From positions 1 to 64,000 of the forward strand of contig NZ_VZQQ01000037.1 of assembly GCF_014397785.1 (NCBI RefSeq): a DNA stretch of 64,000 nt, written 5' to 3'. Position 1 is the stretch's first letter; each line of letters starts with the position of its first letter. Both the position numbers and the translations under genes were made by a program. The notes beneath the pieces are model-generated. The model was not told the origin of the DNA. It was given only the letters and a program-made list of their open reading frames with translations, and ran no database searches. This DNA comes from Paraburkholderia podalyriae. Its GTDB lineage: Bacteria; Pseudomonadota; Gammaproteobacteria; Burkholderiales; Burkholderiaceae. Shown here in pieces: positions 9,032 to 20,279 of this stretch.

Positions 9032-9993
9032 CGGTGCTCGCCAACTCGTCCGGACGCGCCGCGTTGCTTGCGCTCTGCATCGTGTGCGCGAGCTGTTCGC
9101 GACCACCGGCGAACACGTGGCAAGGTTATGTGGAAGGCGAGTTCCTGTACCTCGCGTCTTCGCAAGCGGGACAGTTGACCGAGCTCGCGGTGTCGCGCGG
9201 GCAGACCGTCGCGCAGAATGCGCCGCTCTTCGCGCTCGAAGCGCGCAACGAAACCGAGGCCGTGGCACAGGCCAACGAGCAACTGGCCTCGGCCCGCGCC
9301 CAACTGGCCGACCTTGGAACCGGTAAGCGTCCGCCGGAAGTCGACGTAACGCGCGCGCAACTCGTGCAAGCCGAAGCCGACGCGGCGCGCGCCGCGACGC
9401 AGTTCCGCCGCGACGAACAGCAACTCGGCGCGGGCGGCATCGCGCAAAGCCAGCTCGACGACTCGCACGCGAACGCGCTGTCGAGCGCCGCACGCGTGCG
9501 CGAGCTGCAAAGCCAGCTCACCGTCGCGCGTCTGCCCGGACGGGTCGAGCAGATCCGCGCGCAACAGGCGCAGGTCGATGCGGCGCAGGCCCAGCTCGGC
9601 CAGGCCCAATGGAAGCTCGATCAGAAAACCGTGCACACGCCGCACGCGGGCCTCGTGTTCGACACCATGTATCGCAGCGGCGAATGGGTGCCGGCCGGCA
9701 GCCCCGTCGTGCGCATGCTGCCGCCGGAAAACGTCAAGGTGCGCTTCTTCGTGCCCCAGGGGGTGGTCGGCTCGCTCGCGCCGGGCCGTCGCGTATCGAT
9801 TCATTGCGACGGTTGCGCCGCTGACGTACCAGCCGTGCTCAGCTTCATTTCCGACCAGGCGGAGTACACGCCGCCGGTGATCTTCAGCAACGAAAGCCGC
9901 GCGAAGCTCGTGTTCATGCTCGAAGCCCGACCCCAGATCGCCGACGCGCCGAAGCTGCGGCCCGGCCAGCCCGTCACGGTCACGCTGCAATGA
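9028..9993 (+). CDS. HlyD-type periplasmic adaptor (membrane fusion lipoprotein)
   Basis: A 321-residue adaptor linking the ABC-2 exporter to the outer-membrane factor. A short lipoprotein signal ends IVCASC, so the N-terminal Cys is probably lipidated. It is followed by a lipoyl half-motif (GYVEGEFLYLASSQAGQL), a long coiled-coil hairpin rich in Ala/Gln/Leu (about residues 70-195) and the second lipoyl and beta-barrel halves. The layout is that of YbhG. Its start overlaps tetR and its stop overlaps the ATPase start, each by 4 nt, so the genes are translationally coupled. Confidence 0.88.
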   Translation: MTVLANSSGRAALLALCIVCASCSRPPANTWQGYVEGEFLYLASSQAGQLTELAVSRGQTVAQNAPLFALEARNETEAVAQANEQLASARAQLADLGTGKRPPEVDVTRAQLVQAEADAARAATQFRRDEQQLGAGGIAQSQLDDSHANALSSAARVRELQSQLTVARLPGRVEQIRAQQAQVDAAQAQLGQAQWKLDQKTVHTPHAGLVFDTMYRSGEWVPAGSPVVRMLPPENVKVRFFVPQGVVGSLAPGRRVSIHCDGCAADVPAVLSFISDQAEYTPPVIFSNESRAKLVFMLEARPQIADAPKLRPGQPVTVTLQ

Positions 9994-10973
9994 ATTCCCC
10001 CGCGACCTCCGGTAAGCCGAGCGACCCCGTATACGCGATCGACGTGCACGGGTTGAACAAGCATTTCGGCTCGAAGCACGTGGTCGACGACGTCACGCTG
10101 CGCGTGCAGCGCGGCGAGATTTTCGGCTTTCTCGGCCCGAATGGCAGCGGCAAGACCACCTGCATCCGCATGATGTGCGGGCTGCTGACGCCGGATTCCG
10201 GCAGCGGCACCTGTCTCGGCTACGACATCGTGCAGGACAGCGCGCAGATCAAGCGGCGCACCGGCTATATGACGCAGCGCTTCTCCTATTGGGAAGATCT
10301 GTCGATCCGCGAAAACCTCGACTTCGTCGCGCGCATCTACGAGATGAAAAACCGCCGCGAAGCGGTGGACCGTGCGCTCGAACAGCTTGGCCTTCAGAGC
10401 CGCGCGAAGCAACTGGCCGGCGCGCTGTCGGGCGGCTGGAAGCAGCGTCTGGCGCTGGCCGCCTGCATGCTGCATGAGCCGGAACTGCTGCTGCTCGACG
10501 AACCGACCGCGGGTGTCGACCCGAGCGCCCGTCGCGACTTCTGGGAAGAGTTGCACCGCCTTGCGGCACGCGGCATCTCGGTGCTCGTCAGCACGCACTA
10601 TATGGACGAAGCGGAACGCTGCCACAAGCTCGCCTATATCGCGTACGGCAAGCTGCTCGCGCAGGGCACGTCGAAACAGGTCATCGATTCGCAAGGGCTC
10701 GTGACGTGGGCCGTGTACGGCGCGAACCTCGTCGAGCTCGGCGACCGGCTGCGCCGCTCGCCCGGCGTCGAGCAGACCGTGGCGTTCGGTTCGTCGCTGC
10801 ACGTGAGCGGTCCCGACACGCCGGAACTCCACGCGACGATCGACCAGCTGGGTCACTCGGACCCGGCGCTGCGGATCGAAAGACAGGAAACCGGCCTCGA
10901 GGACGTGTTCATCTTCATGATGAACCGCTCGACCGACAATTACGCCACCCCTTCCGGGAAGCCGACATCGTGA
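9990..10973 (+). CDS. ABC exporter ATP-binding protein
   Basis: A 327-residue nucleotide-binding subunit. It has Walker A GPNGSGKTT, signature ALSGGWKQRLALA (a W replaces the usual Q), Walker B LLLLDEPTAGVDP and a switch His in STHYMDEAERC. A C-terminal domain of about 90 residues follows, as in DrrA/YbhF-type exporters of drugs, lipids or polysaccharides. E. coli YbhF carries two such cassettes; this protein carries one. It probably works as a dimer with the single permease encoded next, to which it is coupled by a GTGA overlap. Confidence 0.9.
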   Translation: MNSPATSGKPSDPVYAIDVHGLNKHFGSKHVVDDVTLRVQRGEIFGFLGPNGSGKTTCIRMMCGLLTPDSGSGTCLGYDIVQDSAQIKRRTGYMTQRFSYWEDLSIRENLDFVARIYEMKNRREAVDRALEQLGLQSRAKQLAGALSGGWKQRLALAACMLHEPELLLLDEPTAGVDPSARRDFWEELHRLAARGISVLVSTHYMDEAERCHKLAYIAYGKLLAQGTSKQVIDSQGLVTWAVYGANLVELGDRLRRSPGVEQTVAFGSSLHVSGPDTPELHATIDQLGHSDPALRIERQETGLEDVFIFMMNRSTDNYATPSGKPTS

Positions 10974-12121
10974 ATTCCGCACGCCGCCTTCCGCGTTTTT
11001 CGCTGATGCGTTGGTGGAGCATCGTGCGCAAGGAGTTTTTGCAACTGAAGCGCGACCGCATCACGTTTGCGATGATGATCGTCCTGCCGATCATGCAGAT
11101 GGCGCTGTTCGGCTTCGCGATCAATACCGACCCCAAGCATCTGCCGACCGCCGTGATCGCCGCCGATCACAGCGAATTCACGCGCAGCTTCGTGATGGCG
11201 ATGCGCAATTCCGATTACTTCGACATCGTGTCGACGCTGCCCGACGAAGCGTCCGGCCGCCGCGCGCTCGCGCAGGGCAAGGTGCTGTTCGTGCTGAACG
11301 TCCCCGTCGGTTTCACGCGCGATCTGGCCAAGGGCGCGCGGCCATCGCTGCTCGTCGAAGCCGACGCGACGGACCCGACCGCGGTGGGCACCGCGCTTGG
11401 CGCGCTGCCGTCGATCGCGCAATCCGTGTTGCAGAAAGACCTGACGGGTCCGTTGTCGTCGCTGGCGGTCGGCCCCGCCGCTTTCGATGTTCTATTGCAC
11501 CGGCTGTACAACCCCGAGAGCATCACCCAGTACAACGTGGTGCCCGGCCTGATGGGTGTGATCCTGACGATGACGATGGTGATGATGACGGGCCTTGCGA
11601 TCACGCGCGAACGCGAGCGCGGCACGATGGAAAATCTGCTCGCCACGCCGGTACTGCCGCTCGAAGTCATGACCGGCAAGATCGTGCCCTACGTGGCGAT
11701 CGGTCTGGTTCAGGTCAGCATCATTGTCGCGGCGGCGCGCTTCGTGTTCAACGTGCCGTTCGAAGGCAGTCTGATCGCGCTGTATCTGTCCGCCCTGCTG
11801 TTCGTCGCGGCCAATCTGACGATCGGCATTACGCTGTCGTCGCTCGCGCAGAACCAGTTGCAGGCCATGCAGCTGACGATGTTCTATTTTCTGCCCAACA
11901 TCCTGCTGTCGGGCTTCATGTTCCCGTTCGCGGGCATGCCGAACTGGGCGCAGTACATCGGCAACCTGTTGCCGCTCACCTACTTCAACCGGCTCGTGCG
12001 CGGCATTCTGCTCAAGGGCGTCGGTTGGGCCGACATGTGGCCGCACGTGTGGCCACTGCTGATCTTTCTGTTCGTCGTAATGGGTATCGCCGTGAAGTTC
12101 TATCGGCGCACGCTCGATTGA
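10970..12121 (+). CDS. ABC-2 type exporter permease
   Basis: A 383-residue inner-membrane permease of the YbhS/YbhR (ABC-2) type. Helix 1 lies near residues 20-45 (TFAMMIVLPIMQMALFGFAI), then a large periplasmic domain of about 140 residues, then five helices in the C-terminal half. TRERERGTMENLLATPV is the coupling helix typical of this family. The GTG at 10970 overlaps the ATPase stop (GTGA); an internal ATG at 11006 is possible. Only one permease gene is present, so the transporter is probably a homodimer. Confidence 0.88.
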   Translation: MNSARRLPRFSLMRWWSIVRKEFLQLKRDRITFAMMIVLPIMQMALFGFAINTDPKHLPTAVIAADHSEFTRSFVMAMRNSDYFDIVSTLPDEASGRRALAQGKVLFVLNVPVGFTRDLAKGARPSLLVEADATDPTAVGTALGALPSIAQSVLQKDLTGPLSSLAVGPAAFDVLLHRLYNPESITQYNVVPGLMGVILTMTMVMMTGLAITRERERGTMENLLATPVLPLEVMTGKIVPYVAIGLVQVSIIVAAARFVFNVPFEGSLIALYLSALLFVAANLTIGITLSSLAQNQLQAMQLTMFYFLPNILLSGFMFPFAGMPNWAQYIGNLLPLTYFNRLVRGILLKGVGWADMWPHVWPLLIFLFVVMGIAVKFYRRTLD

Positions 12122-12133
12122 GGAAGGCCTGCA

Positions 12134-13660
12134 ATGTGTTCCGCTCCTGGCTTTCGTGTCGTGGTATTTCGCCGCGCGGCTTGTTGGTCCCAGCGTCCCG
12201 CCATGCGCCGGCTCGCCGGCTTCTGCGCAAGCGCGGCATTGTGCGCGTGCACCGTCGGCCCGGATTTCCATCGACCCGACATGACCAGCGTGTCGAGCTA
12301 TACGGCCGCGCCGCTTGCGGCAAGCACCGTCGCATCCGACGGTCCCGGCGGCGCCGCGCAACACTTCGTGCCGACGGATGTGCCCGGCGACGGCTGGTGG
12401 CGCGCCTTCGGCTCGCCGGTGCTGAACGCGCTCGTGCAACAGGCGCTCGACGACAGCCCGACGCTCGCGCAAGCCCGCGCGAAACTCGACGAAGCGCAAC
12501 AGGACTATCGCGCGCAGGCGGGCGGCACGCTATGGCCGCAAGTGGACGCGAACCTGTCGACCACGCGCGAGAAAATCGATCCCGAGGCGCTCGGCTTCGG
12601 CCAGCTGACGCAGGGCCGCTCGTTTGCGCCGTTCACGCTGTACAGCGCCCAGGTCACGGTGTCGTACACGCTCGATCTGTTCGGCGCGAATCGACGCGCG
12701 CTCGAAGCGGTGGCCGCGCAGGTCGACTATCAGCAATACGAACTCGAAGCCGCGCGTTTGACGGTCGCGGGCAATGTCGTGACGGCGGCGATCCGGCATG
12801 CGTCGCTCGCGCGGCAGATCGCCGTCACCGAAGCGCTGCTCGCGAACCAGACGCAGCAACTCGATATTGCTGAACACCGCTATCGCGCGGGCGGTATCTC
12901 CGAGGTCGATCTGCTGAGCCAGCGCACGCTCGTGCAGCAAACCCGCGCGACGTTACCGCCGTTGCGCACGCAGATCGCGCAGACCGATCACCTACTCGCG
13001 ATCTATCTGGGACGCGCGCCGGCGGAACTGAGCGCCACGCACGAGCTCGCCGCGCTCGACCTCGATACGCTCGTGCTGCCGGCCGATCTGCCGCTGACGT
13101 TGCCGTCGACGCTCGCGCAGCAGCGGCCCGACATTCGCGCATCCGAGGCGCTGTTGCATCAGGCGAGCGCGAATATCGGCGTCGCGACCGCGAACCTCTA
13201 TCCGCGCATCACGCTGTCGGGCAACGCGGCGACCGAACGCGTCAACGTGTCCGACCTGCTGACGGGCTTCAACGTGTGGAATTTCGGCGCGGGTCTCACG
13301 CAGCCGCTGTTTCACGGCGGTGAGCTGCTGGCGCGCAAGCGTTCGTCCGAGGCGGCCTGGCAAGCGGCGCTCGCGGTCTACAAGCAAACCGTGCTGCAGG
13401 GACTGCAACAGGTCGCCGACGCGCTGCGCGCGCTCGATCAGGACGCGCTTGCGTTGCAGGCGCTCGATGCGGCTCAACGCAGCGCGCAACGCAGCGCCGG
13501 TATCGCGAGTCAGCGGTATGCGGCAGGCGGCATCAGTCAATTGACGCTGCTCGATACGCAGCGCCAGGCATTGCAGACCGGACTCGATCGCACCAAAGCC
13601 GCCGCGCAGCGTTATGCCGATACCGCCGCGCTGTATCAGGCGCTCGGGGCGCGGCCCTGA
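12134..13660 (+). CDS. outer-membrane factor lipoprotein (NodT/OprM-type)
   Basis: A 508-residue TolC-like channel lipoprotein that completes the tripartite efflux pump. The N-terminus has a lipobox ending CACTVGPDFHRPD, the hallmark of RND/ABC-associated outer-membrane lipoproteins. Two copies of the outer-membrane efflux domain follow (about residues 95-290 and 310-500), rich in Ala/Gln/Leu coiled coil. GAGGAAGG sits 7 nt ahead of the ATG at 12134; a second ATG at 12203 would give a more typical signal length. It lies 12 nt after the permease, and its stop nearly touches that of the convergent benE. Confidence 0.9.
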   Translation: MCSAPGFRVVVFRRAACWSQRPAMRRLAGFCASAALCACTVGPDFHRPDMTSVSSYTAAPLAASTVASDGPGGAAQHFVPTDVPGDGWWRAFGSPVLNALVQQALDDSPTLAQARAKLDEAQQDYRAQAGGTLWPQVDANLSTTREKIDPEALGFGQLTQGRSFAPFTLYSAQVTVSYTLDLFGANRRALEAVAAQVDYQQYELEAARLTVAGNVVTAAIRHASLARQIAVTEALLANQTQQLDIAEHRYRAGGISEVDLLSQRTLVQQTRATLPPLRTQIAQTDHLLAIYLGRAPAELSATHELAALDLDTLVLPADLPLTLPSTLAQQRPDIRASEALLHQASANIGVATANLYPRITLSGNAATERVNVSDLLTGFNVWNFGAGLTQPLFHGGELLARKRSSEAAWQAALAVYKQTVLQGLQQVADALRALDQDALALQALDAAQRSAQRSAGIASQRYAAGGISQLTLLDTQRQALQTGLDRTKAAAQRYADTAALYQALGARP

Positions 13661-13661
13661 G

Positions 13662-14879
13662 TCATCGGTTTGCCGCCGCGTCGCGCCGCAGCCTGTTCAG
13701 CACGAGGTACGCGAACGAGCCGATCACGATGCCCCAGAACGCGGAGCCGAGTCCGAGGAATGTCATGCCGGATGCGGTCGCGAGAAACGTGATGACCGAG
13801 GCCTCGCGATGGTCTTCGTCCTGGATCGCGCCCATCACGTTCGTCGTGATGGCCCCGATCAACGCGAGGCCCGCCAGAATCGCGACGAACTCCTTCGGCA
13901 GCATCGCGAACAGCGCGACGATCGCGCCGGCGAACGTGCCACCGAGCAGATAGAACACGCCGTTCGCAATCCCCGCGATATAGCGCTTGTCCGGGTCGTC
14001 GTGCGCATCCTTGCCGGTGCACAGCGCCGCGGTGATCGCGGCGATCACGATCGTGATGCCGCCGAAAAACGCCACGCCGATCGAGGCGATGCTCGTCGCG
14101 GTGATGATCGGCCGGGCCGGCGTGTGATAGCCGGACACGCGCAGAATCGCCATCCCCGGCAGAAACTGCCCGGTCAGACTGACGACCACGAGCGGCAACG
14201 CAAGACTCAGCGTCGAACTCAGCGTCCATTCGGGTTTGATGAAGATCGGCCGCGTGACTTGCAGCGGCAACGCGCTTAGGTGCGCGGCGCCGAGCGCGAT
14301 GGCGAGCACCGTTCCCGTCAGCAGCACGAGCACGATGCAATAGCGCGGCAGCAGGCGCCTGAACACGATGTACGCGCCGATCATGCCGAACGCCAACGCG
14401 GGCATCGACGCCACCGCCTTGAACGCATGCGTGCCGAACTGCAGCAGGATGCCCGCCATCATCGCGCAGGCGATGCCCTTCGGAATGCTGCGCACCATCC
14501 GGTCGAAATAGCCCGATACGCCGATCAGCAGGATGATCACGGCCGCGGTGAGGTACGCGCCCACCGCCTGATGCAGCGTCAATGCGGGGAACAATCCGAC
14601 CAGCAGCGCAGTGCCGGGCGCGGACCACGCGGTCACGACCGGCACTTTCAGCTTCCAGCTCGCGAAGATGCCGGAGACCGCCGCGCCGATCGAGATGCCC
14701 CATACCCACGACGCGACCATCTCGATGGGCAGGTGGGCCGCTTGCGCCGCCTGGAAGAAGATCACGAGCGGGCCCGCGTATGAAATCAGCACGGCCAGAA
14801 AGCCGGCCACGATGGCGGACACGGACCAGTCGGCCGCAACGGCGCGCGTGGTCGGCGCCTGGCTAGGGGTGGGATTCAT
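13662..14879 (-). CDS. benE: benzoate/H+ symporter BenE
   Basis: A 405-residue inner-membrane benzoate uptake protein with about 12 hydrophobic helices. Conserved BenE segments are visible: YAGPLVIFFQAA near helix 1, TAWSAPGTALLVG, and PLQVTRPIFIKPEWT in the central loop. It lies downstream of benD on the same strand with a gap of 155 nt, so it is either the last gene of the ben operon or has its own promoter in that gap. The gap holds a tandem CGCAAGTCAC repeat (about 14939-14958) and a TTGACA box on the minus strand but no convincing -10. Confidence 0.93.
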   Translation of the reverse strand: MNPTPSQAPTTRAVAADWSVSAIVAGFLAVLISYAGPLVIFFQAAQAAHLPIEMVASWVWGISIGAAVSGIFASWKLKVPVVTAWSAPGTALLVGLFPALTLHQAVGAYLTAAVIILLIGVSGYFDRMVRSIPKGIACAMMAGILLQFGTHAFKAVASMPALAFGMIGAYIVFRRLLPRYCIVLVLLTGTVLAIALGAAHLSALPLQVTRPIFIKPEWTLSSTLSLALPLVVVSLTGQFLPGMAILRVSGYHTPARPIITATSIASIGVAFFGGITIVIAAITAALCTGKDAHDDPDKRYIAGIANGVFYLLGGTFAGAIVALFAMLPKEFVAILAGLALIGAITTNVMGAIQDEDHREASVITFLATASGMTFLGLGSAFWGIVIGSFAYLVLNRLRRDAAANR

Positions 14880-15034
14880 CGTCGATGTGGGTCAAGGCGG
14901 CCCGCTGTCGTCGACGTGCGCCCGGCGGCGCGTGTCAACGCAAGTCACCGCAAGTCACCGGAGTCGTTCCGGGCCGATAGTATGAAGGACAATCGCCGCG
15001 CGGCCTATCGGCACGGTTCGGCGCCCGCCGCGCG

Positions 15035-17358
<2,324 letters not shown>

Positions 17359-17362
<4 letters not shown>

Positions 17363-18726
17363 GCGCGGCTCCGCGGCGCATGCAGCGCCTTTTTCATCGT
17401 GTCGATCCAGTAGCGGTGCTGCACCGTGTAGAGGCCCTCGTCCTCGGTCTTTACACCGCTCATCACCGGCTTGAGGCCGATCTTTTGCGCGGCTTCGTCC
17501 GCGCCGTCGATCCAGTGCTTCGAACCGCGGCACATGTCGTTCCATTCGACAGCGCGGCCTGCGTAGCCCAACTGGCAGGCGCGGAATTCCTCGAGGTCGT
17601 CGGGCGTTGCCATGCCGCTCACGTTGAAGAAGTCCTCGTATTGACGGATGCGGCGCGAGCGCGCTTCGTCGGACTCGCCCTTCGGCGCGATGCAGTAGAT
17701 CGTCACCTCGGTCTTGTTGACCGACAGCGGTCGCAGCACGCGAATCTGCGAACCGAACTGGTCCATCAGATACACGTTCGGATAGAGGCACAAGTTGCGC
17801 GAGTTCTGGATCATCCAGTCCGCGCGCTCGGTGCCGCAGCGCGCGGCGAATTCGTCGCGGCGGCTGAAGTTCGGCCTGTCTTCGGGATTCGTCCAACGCG
17901 TCCACAGCAGCATGTGACCGTACTCGAACGCATAGAAGCCGCCGCCCTGACGGCCCCAGCTGCCGGCATCCATCGCGCGGATCTTGTCTTCGCGCGCGTT
18001 CTCTTCCTTGCGATGATTGGTCGTCGCCGCGTAATTCCAATGCACGGCCGACACGTGATAGCCGTCCGCGCCGTTTTCCGCGGTCAGCTTCCAGTTGCCT
18101 TCGTACGTGTACGTCGACGAGCCGCGCAGCACTTCGAGGCCCTGTTCCGACTGGTCGACGATCATGTCGATGATGCGCGCGGCCTCGCCGAGGAACGTCT
18201 CGAGCGGCGGCACGTCGTCGCTGAGGCTGCCGAACAGGAAGCCGCGATAGTTGCCGAAGCGCGCGAGCTTCTTCAGGTCGTGCGAGCCTTCCTTGTTGAA
18301 GCAGTCGGGATAGCCCGCGCCCTCGGGGTCTTTGACCTTCAGCAGCTTGCCGCTGTTGTTGAAGGTCCAGCCGTGGAACGGACACGTATAAGTTGCCTTG
18401 TTACCGCGCTTGTGGCGGCACAGCATCGCGCCGCGATGCGTGCACGAGTTGATGAACGCGTTCAGCTCGCCCTGACGATTGCGTGCGATCACGACCGGCT
18501 GACGGCCCATGTAGGTCGTGAAGTAATCGTTGTTGTTCGGAATCTGGCTCTCATGAGCCAGGTAAATCCAGTTGCCCTCGAAAATGTGCTGCATTTCGAG
18601 TTCGAACAGACGCTCGTCGGTAAACGCGCTGCGATGCAGGCGGTAATCGCCGCGCTCGCGGTCTTCCACGAGAAAGTCGTCGATGTTCTTCAGTTGCGGA
18701 GTGTGATCCGGGTAGATCGGAATCAT
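17359..18726 (-). CDS. benA: benzoate 1,2-dioxygenase large subunit BenA
   Basis: A 455-residue catalytic subunit that adds O2 across C1-C2 of benzoate. The Rieske [2Fe-2S] ligands are Cys95-x-His97 and Cys115-x2-His118. The mononuclear iron ligands are His224 and His229 in DGYHVSAVH, with Asp221 as the bridging residue and Asp376/377 as the probable third ligand. Length and motifs match BenA/XylX closely; the related anthranilate dioxygenase is the main alternative, but the neighbouring benD and benE favour benzoate. AGGAGA precedes the ATG at 18726. The gene is preceded by an unusually long leader (18727 to about 19045). Confidence 0.95.
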
Positions 18727-18832
18727 GCCTGTCTCCTGATTCGGACTGTCGGTATGCGTGCGATGCACGCGTATAGGAAGCGGCCTGCCTGCCGGGAGGC
18801 CGGTGGCCGTTGGTCTTTTCACGTCGGGGGAG

Positions 18833-18851
18833 CGGAGGCGGTGCGCCTCCG
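18833..18851 (-). other. hairpin downstream of the ben leader ORF
   Basis: CGGAGGCG and CGCCTCCG form a perfect 8-bp stem with a 3-nt loop, starting 9 nt after the stop codon of the 24-codon leader ORF and 107 nt before benA. No U run follows in the ben direction, so intrinsic termination is unlikely. It could occlude or pause something in the leader. Confidence 0.45.
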
Positions 18852-18859
18852 GGATGGCG

Positions 18860-18934
18860 TCAGGGCGTCGCGCGCATGCGTTCGGCCTTGGTGGACAACC
18901 CCTTCATCAGGGTTGCGATTTCAGCATGTCTCAT
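18860..18934 (-). CDS. 24-aa leader ORF upstream of benA
   Basis: ATG at 18934 has AGGAGCAGCA directly upstream, a good ribosome binding site. The frame encodes 24 residues starting [20 protein letters not shown] and stops at 18860, 133 nt before the benA start. A hairpin follows at 18833-18851. The peptide has no obvious run of one amino acid, so classic amino-acid attenuation is not indicated. It may be a regulatory leader peptide or a small expressed protein; only position, ribosome binding site and the following hairpin support it. Confidence 0.4.
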   Translation of the reverse strand: MRHAEIATLMKGLSTKAERMRATP

Positions 18935-19025
18935 TGCTGCTCCTGAACTCGTTGCTGGTCTTGGATCCATGTGCGAGGGTTGGCCTGCGCCGTCTCCCCG
19001 GGGCCGGGCGAAGCTTCGGACCGGG

Positions 19026-19045
19026 CCCGGGCGTCAATGCCCGGG
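19026..19045 (-). other. hairpin at predicted 5' end of ben mRNA
   Basis: CCCGGGC and GCCCGGG form a perfect 7-bp stem around a 6-nt loop. It lies directly downstream of the predicted ben -10 box, so it would be at the extreme 5' end of the ben transcript, where it could stabilise the mRNA. Confidence 0.4.
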
Positions 19046-19047
19046 AG

Positions 19048-19075
19048 GTATAATTTTTGGGGCGTCTACGGTAAC
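19048..19075 (-). promoter_or_regulatory. benA: predicted ben operon promoter
   Basis: On the minus strand, TTATAC (19053-19048) lies 16 nt from GTTACC (19075-19070). The weak -35 fits a promoter that needs a LysR-type activator bound upstream. On the plus strand the same spot reads TATAAT (19049-19054), a possible -10 for the divergent lysR gene, so the two promoters may overlap. Confidence 0.45.
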
Positions 19076-19118
19076 TGAAGGATAGTTCTACGCCATTTGC
19101 ATCGTCCAACACTGATTT

Positions 19119-19145
19119 AGTATCGCGACGATACTTAGAAGGTAT
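19119..19145. promoter_or_regulatory. tandem BenM/CatM-type LysR binding sites
   Basis: Two overlapping dyads share a half-site: GTAT-N7-ATAC (19120-19134; the full palindrome AGTATCG-CGA-CGATACT spans 19119-19135) and ATAC-N7-GTAT (19131-19145). ATAC-N7-GTAT is the published consensus for BenM and CatM, and the first dyad contains the T-N11-A LysR box. The sites lie 44-70 nt upstream of the predicted ben -35 and overlap the lysR ribosome binding site, fitting activation of ben and repression of the regulator's own gene. Confidence 0.75.
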
Positions 19146-19149
19146 TTCT

Positions 19150-20067
19150 ATGGAACTGCGCCATTTGCGCTACTTCGTGGCCGTCGCCGAGGAATGCAAT
19201 GTCACGAGAGCCGCCAAACGGCTGCACATTGCGCAACCGCCGCTGAGCCGGCAGATCCAGCAGCTCGAGGAGACGCTCGGCGTGCAGCTGTTCGAGCGCA
19301 ACTCGCGGCCGCTGAAGCTGACCGAGGCCGGCCGCTTCCTGTATTCGCACGCGGTCCAACTGCTCGCGCAGACGTCGGAAATCGAGGCGATGACGCGGCG
19401 CGTCGGCAAGATCGAGCGCAGTTTGTCGGTGGGCTTCGTCGGCTCGACGCTGTACGGCATGCTGCCGAAAATCATCCGCCGCTTTCGCACCGAGAACAGC
19501 ACCGTCGAGCTGAGCCTGCACGAGATGTCGACGATGGATCAGATCAAGGCGCTCAAGGAAGGCCGCATCGACGTCGGCTTCGGCCGCATTCGTCACGAAG
19601 ACCCGAGCATCCGGCGCGTCGTGCTGCGCGAGGAGCGGATGATCGTCGCGCTGCCGCTCGATCATCCGCTGATCGACGCGAAGCCGGTGCTGTCGCTGCA
19701 CGACCTGACCAGCGAAACCCTGATCATCTTCCCGAAGGCGCCGCGGCCGAGTTTCGCGGATCAGGTGCTCGCCGCGTTTCACGATCGCGGCCTGAAGCCA
19801 CAGCGGCTCTACGAGACGCGCGAGTTGCAGATCGCACTCGGCCTCGTCGGCGCGGGCGAAGGCATCGCGATCGTGCCGGCGAGCGTCTACGGCTTGCAGC
19901 GCGGCGACGTCGCCTACAAGGACCTCGACGATCAGAACCTCGTGTCGCCCATCATCATGAGCATGCGCATGCTCGACGAATCGGCCGACATCCGGCGCAT
20001 GCTCGAACTGATCTACGCGCTGTACGACGAAGAGCACATGACCTATCTGCCGCCTTCGCATCAGTAG
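19150..20067 (+). CDS. LysR-type regulator of the ben operon (BenM/CatR-like)
   Basis: A 305-residue LysR-type regulator. The N-terminal winged helix-turn-helix is visible (MELRHLRYFVAVAEECNVTRAAKRL, then AQPPLSRQIQQLE). The C-terminal co-inducer domain spans about residues 90-295, with segments typical of the CatM/BenM/CatR branch (FVGSTLYGMLP, IKALKEGRIDVGFGR). It is divergent from benA and its start is only 4 nt after a consensus BenM/CatM site. Its inducer is therefore probably benzoate and/or cis,cis-muconate. The ATG at 19150 has AGAAGG eight nt upstream. Whether it is BenM, CatM or CatR in name cannot be settled here. Confidence 0.9.
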   Translation: MELRHLRYFVAVAEECNVTRAAKRLHIAQPPLSRQIQQLEETLGVQLFERNSRPLKLTEAGRFLYSHAVQLLAQTSEIEAMTRRVGKIERSLSVGFVGSTLYGMLPKIIRRFRTENSTVELSLHEMSTMDQIKALKEGRIDVGFGRIRHEDPSIRRVVLREERMIVALPLDHPLIDAKPVLSLHDLTSETLIIFPKAPRPSFADQVLAAFHDRGLKPQRLYETRELQIALGLVGAGEGIAIVPASVYGLQRGDVAYKDLDDQNLVSPIIMSMRMLDESADIRRMLELIYALYDEEHMTYLPPSHQ

Positions 20068-20121
20068 TGCGGGTTGCTGTTTCGCCGGCTCGACGGCCAG
20101 GCGGGCGTTGCCGTAACGAAG

Positions 20122-20133
20122 TTGTATGGACAA
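20122..20133. promoter_or_regulatory. HutC-like operator, distal copy
   Basis: TTGTATGGACAA, a GntR/HutC-type dyad (TTGTAT/ACAA), 221 nt upstream of the amino acid binding-protein start. It differs by one base from the reverse complement of the proximal site at 20308-20319. Confidence 0.55.
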
Positions 20134-20279
20134 AATATCAACCACGGTATAGACCGCGGGTATACGCCAAAATTCGCGGCTGCGTCCGCAGCCCTTCAAT
20201 CAGCCTGTCTCGCCTATCTACAAAGGCTTACAAGCCTATTCTCCGCTCCTCCGCGCGCGCCCGTAGGCACTAACCCCGA

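Noticed and set aside
18833-18851. Intrinsic terminator upstream of benA
   Set aside because: The stem is good but no U run follows in either direction, and the ben genes lie downstream of it.
17380-19053. A 557-codon open frame on the plus strand
   Set aside because: Antisense to benA, whose Rieske and iron-site motifs are complete; no protein-like features.
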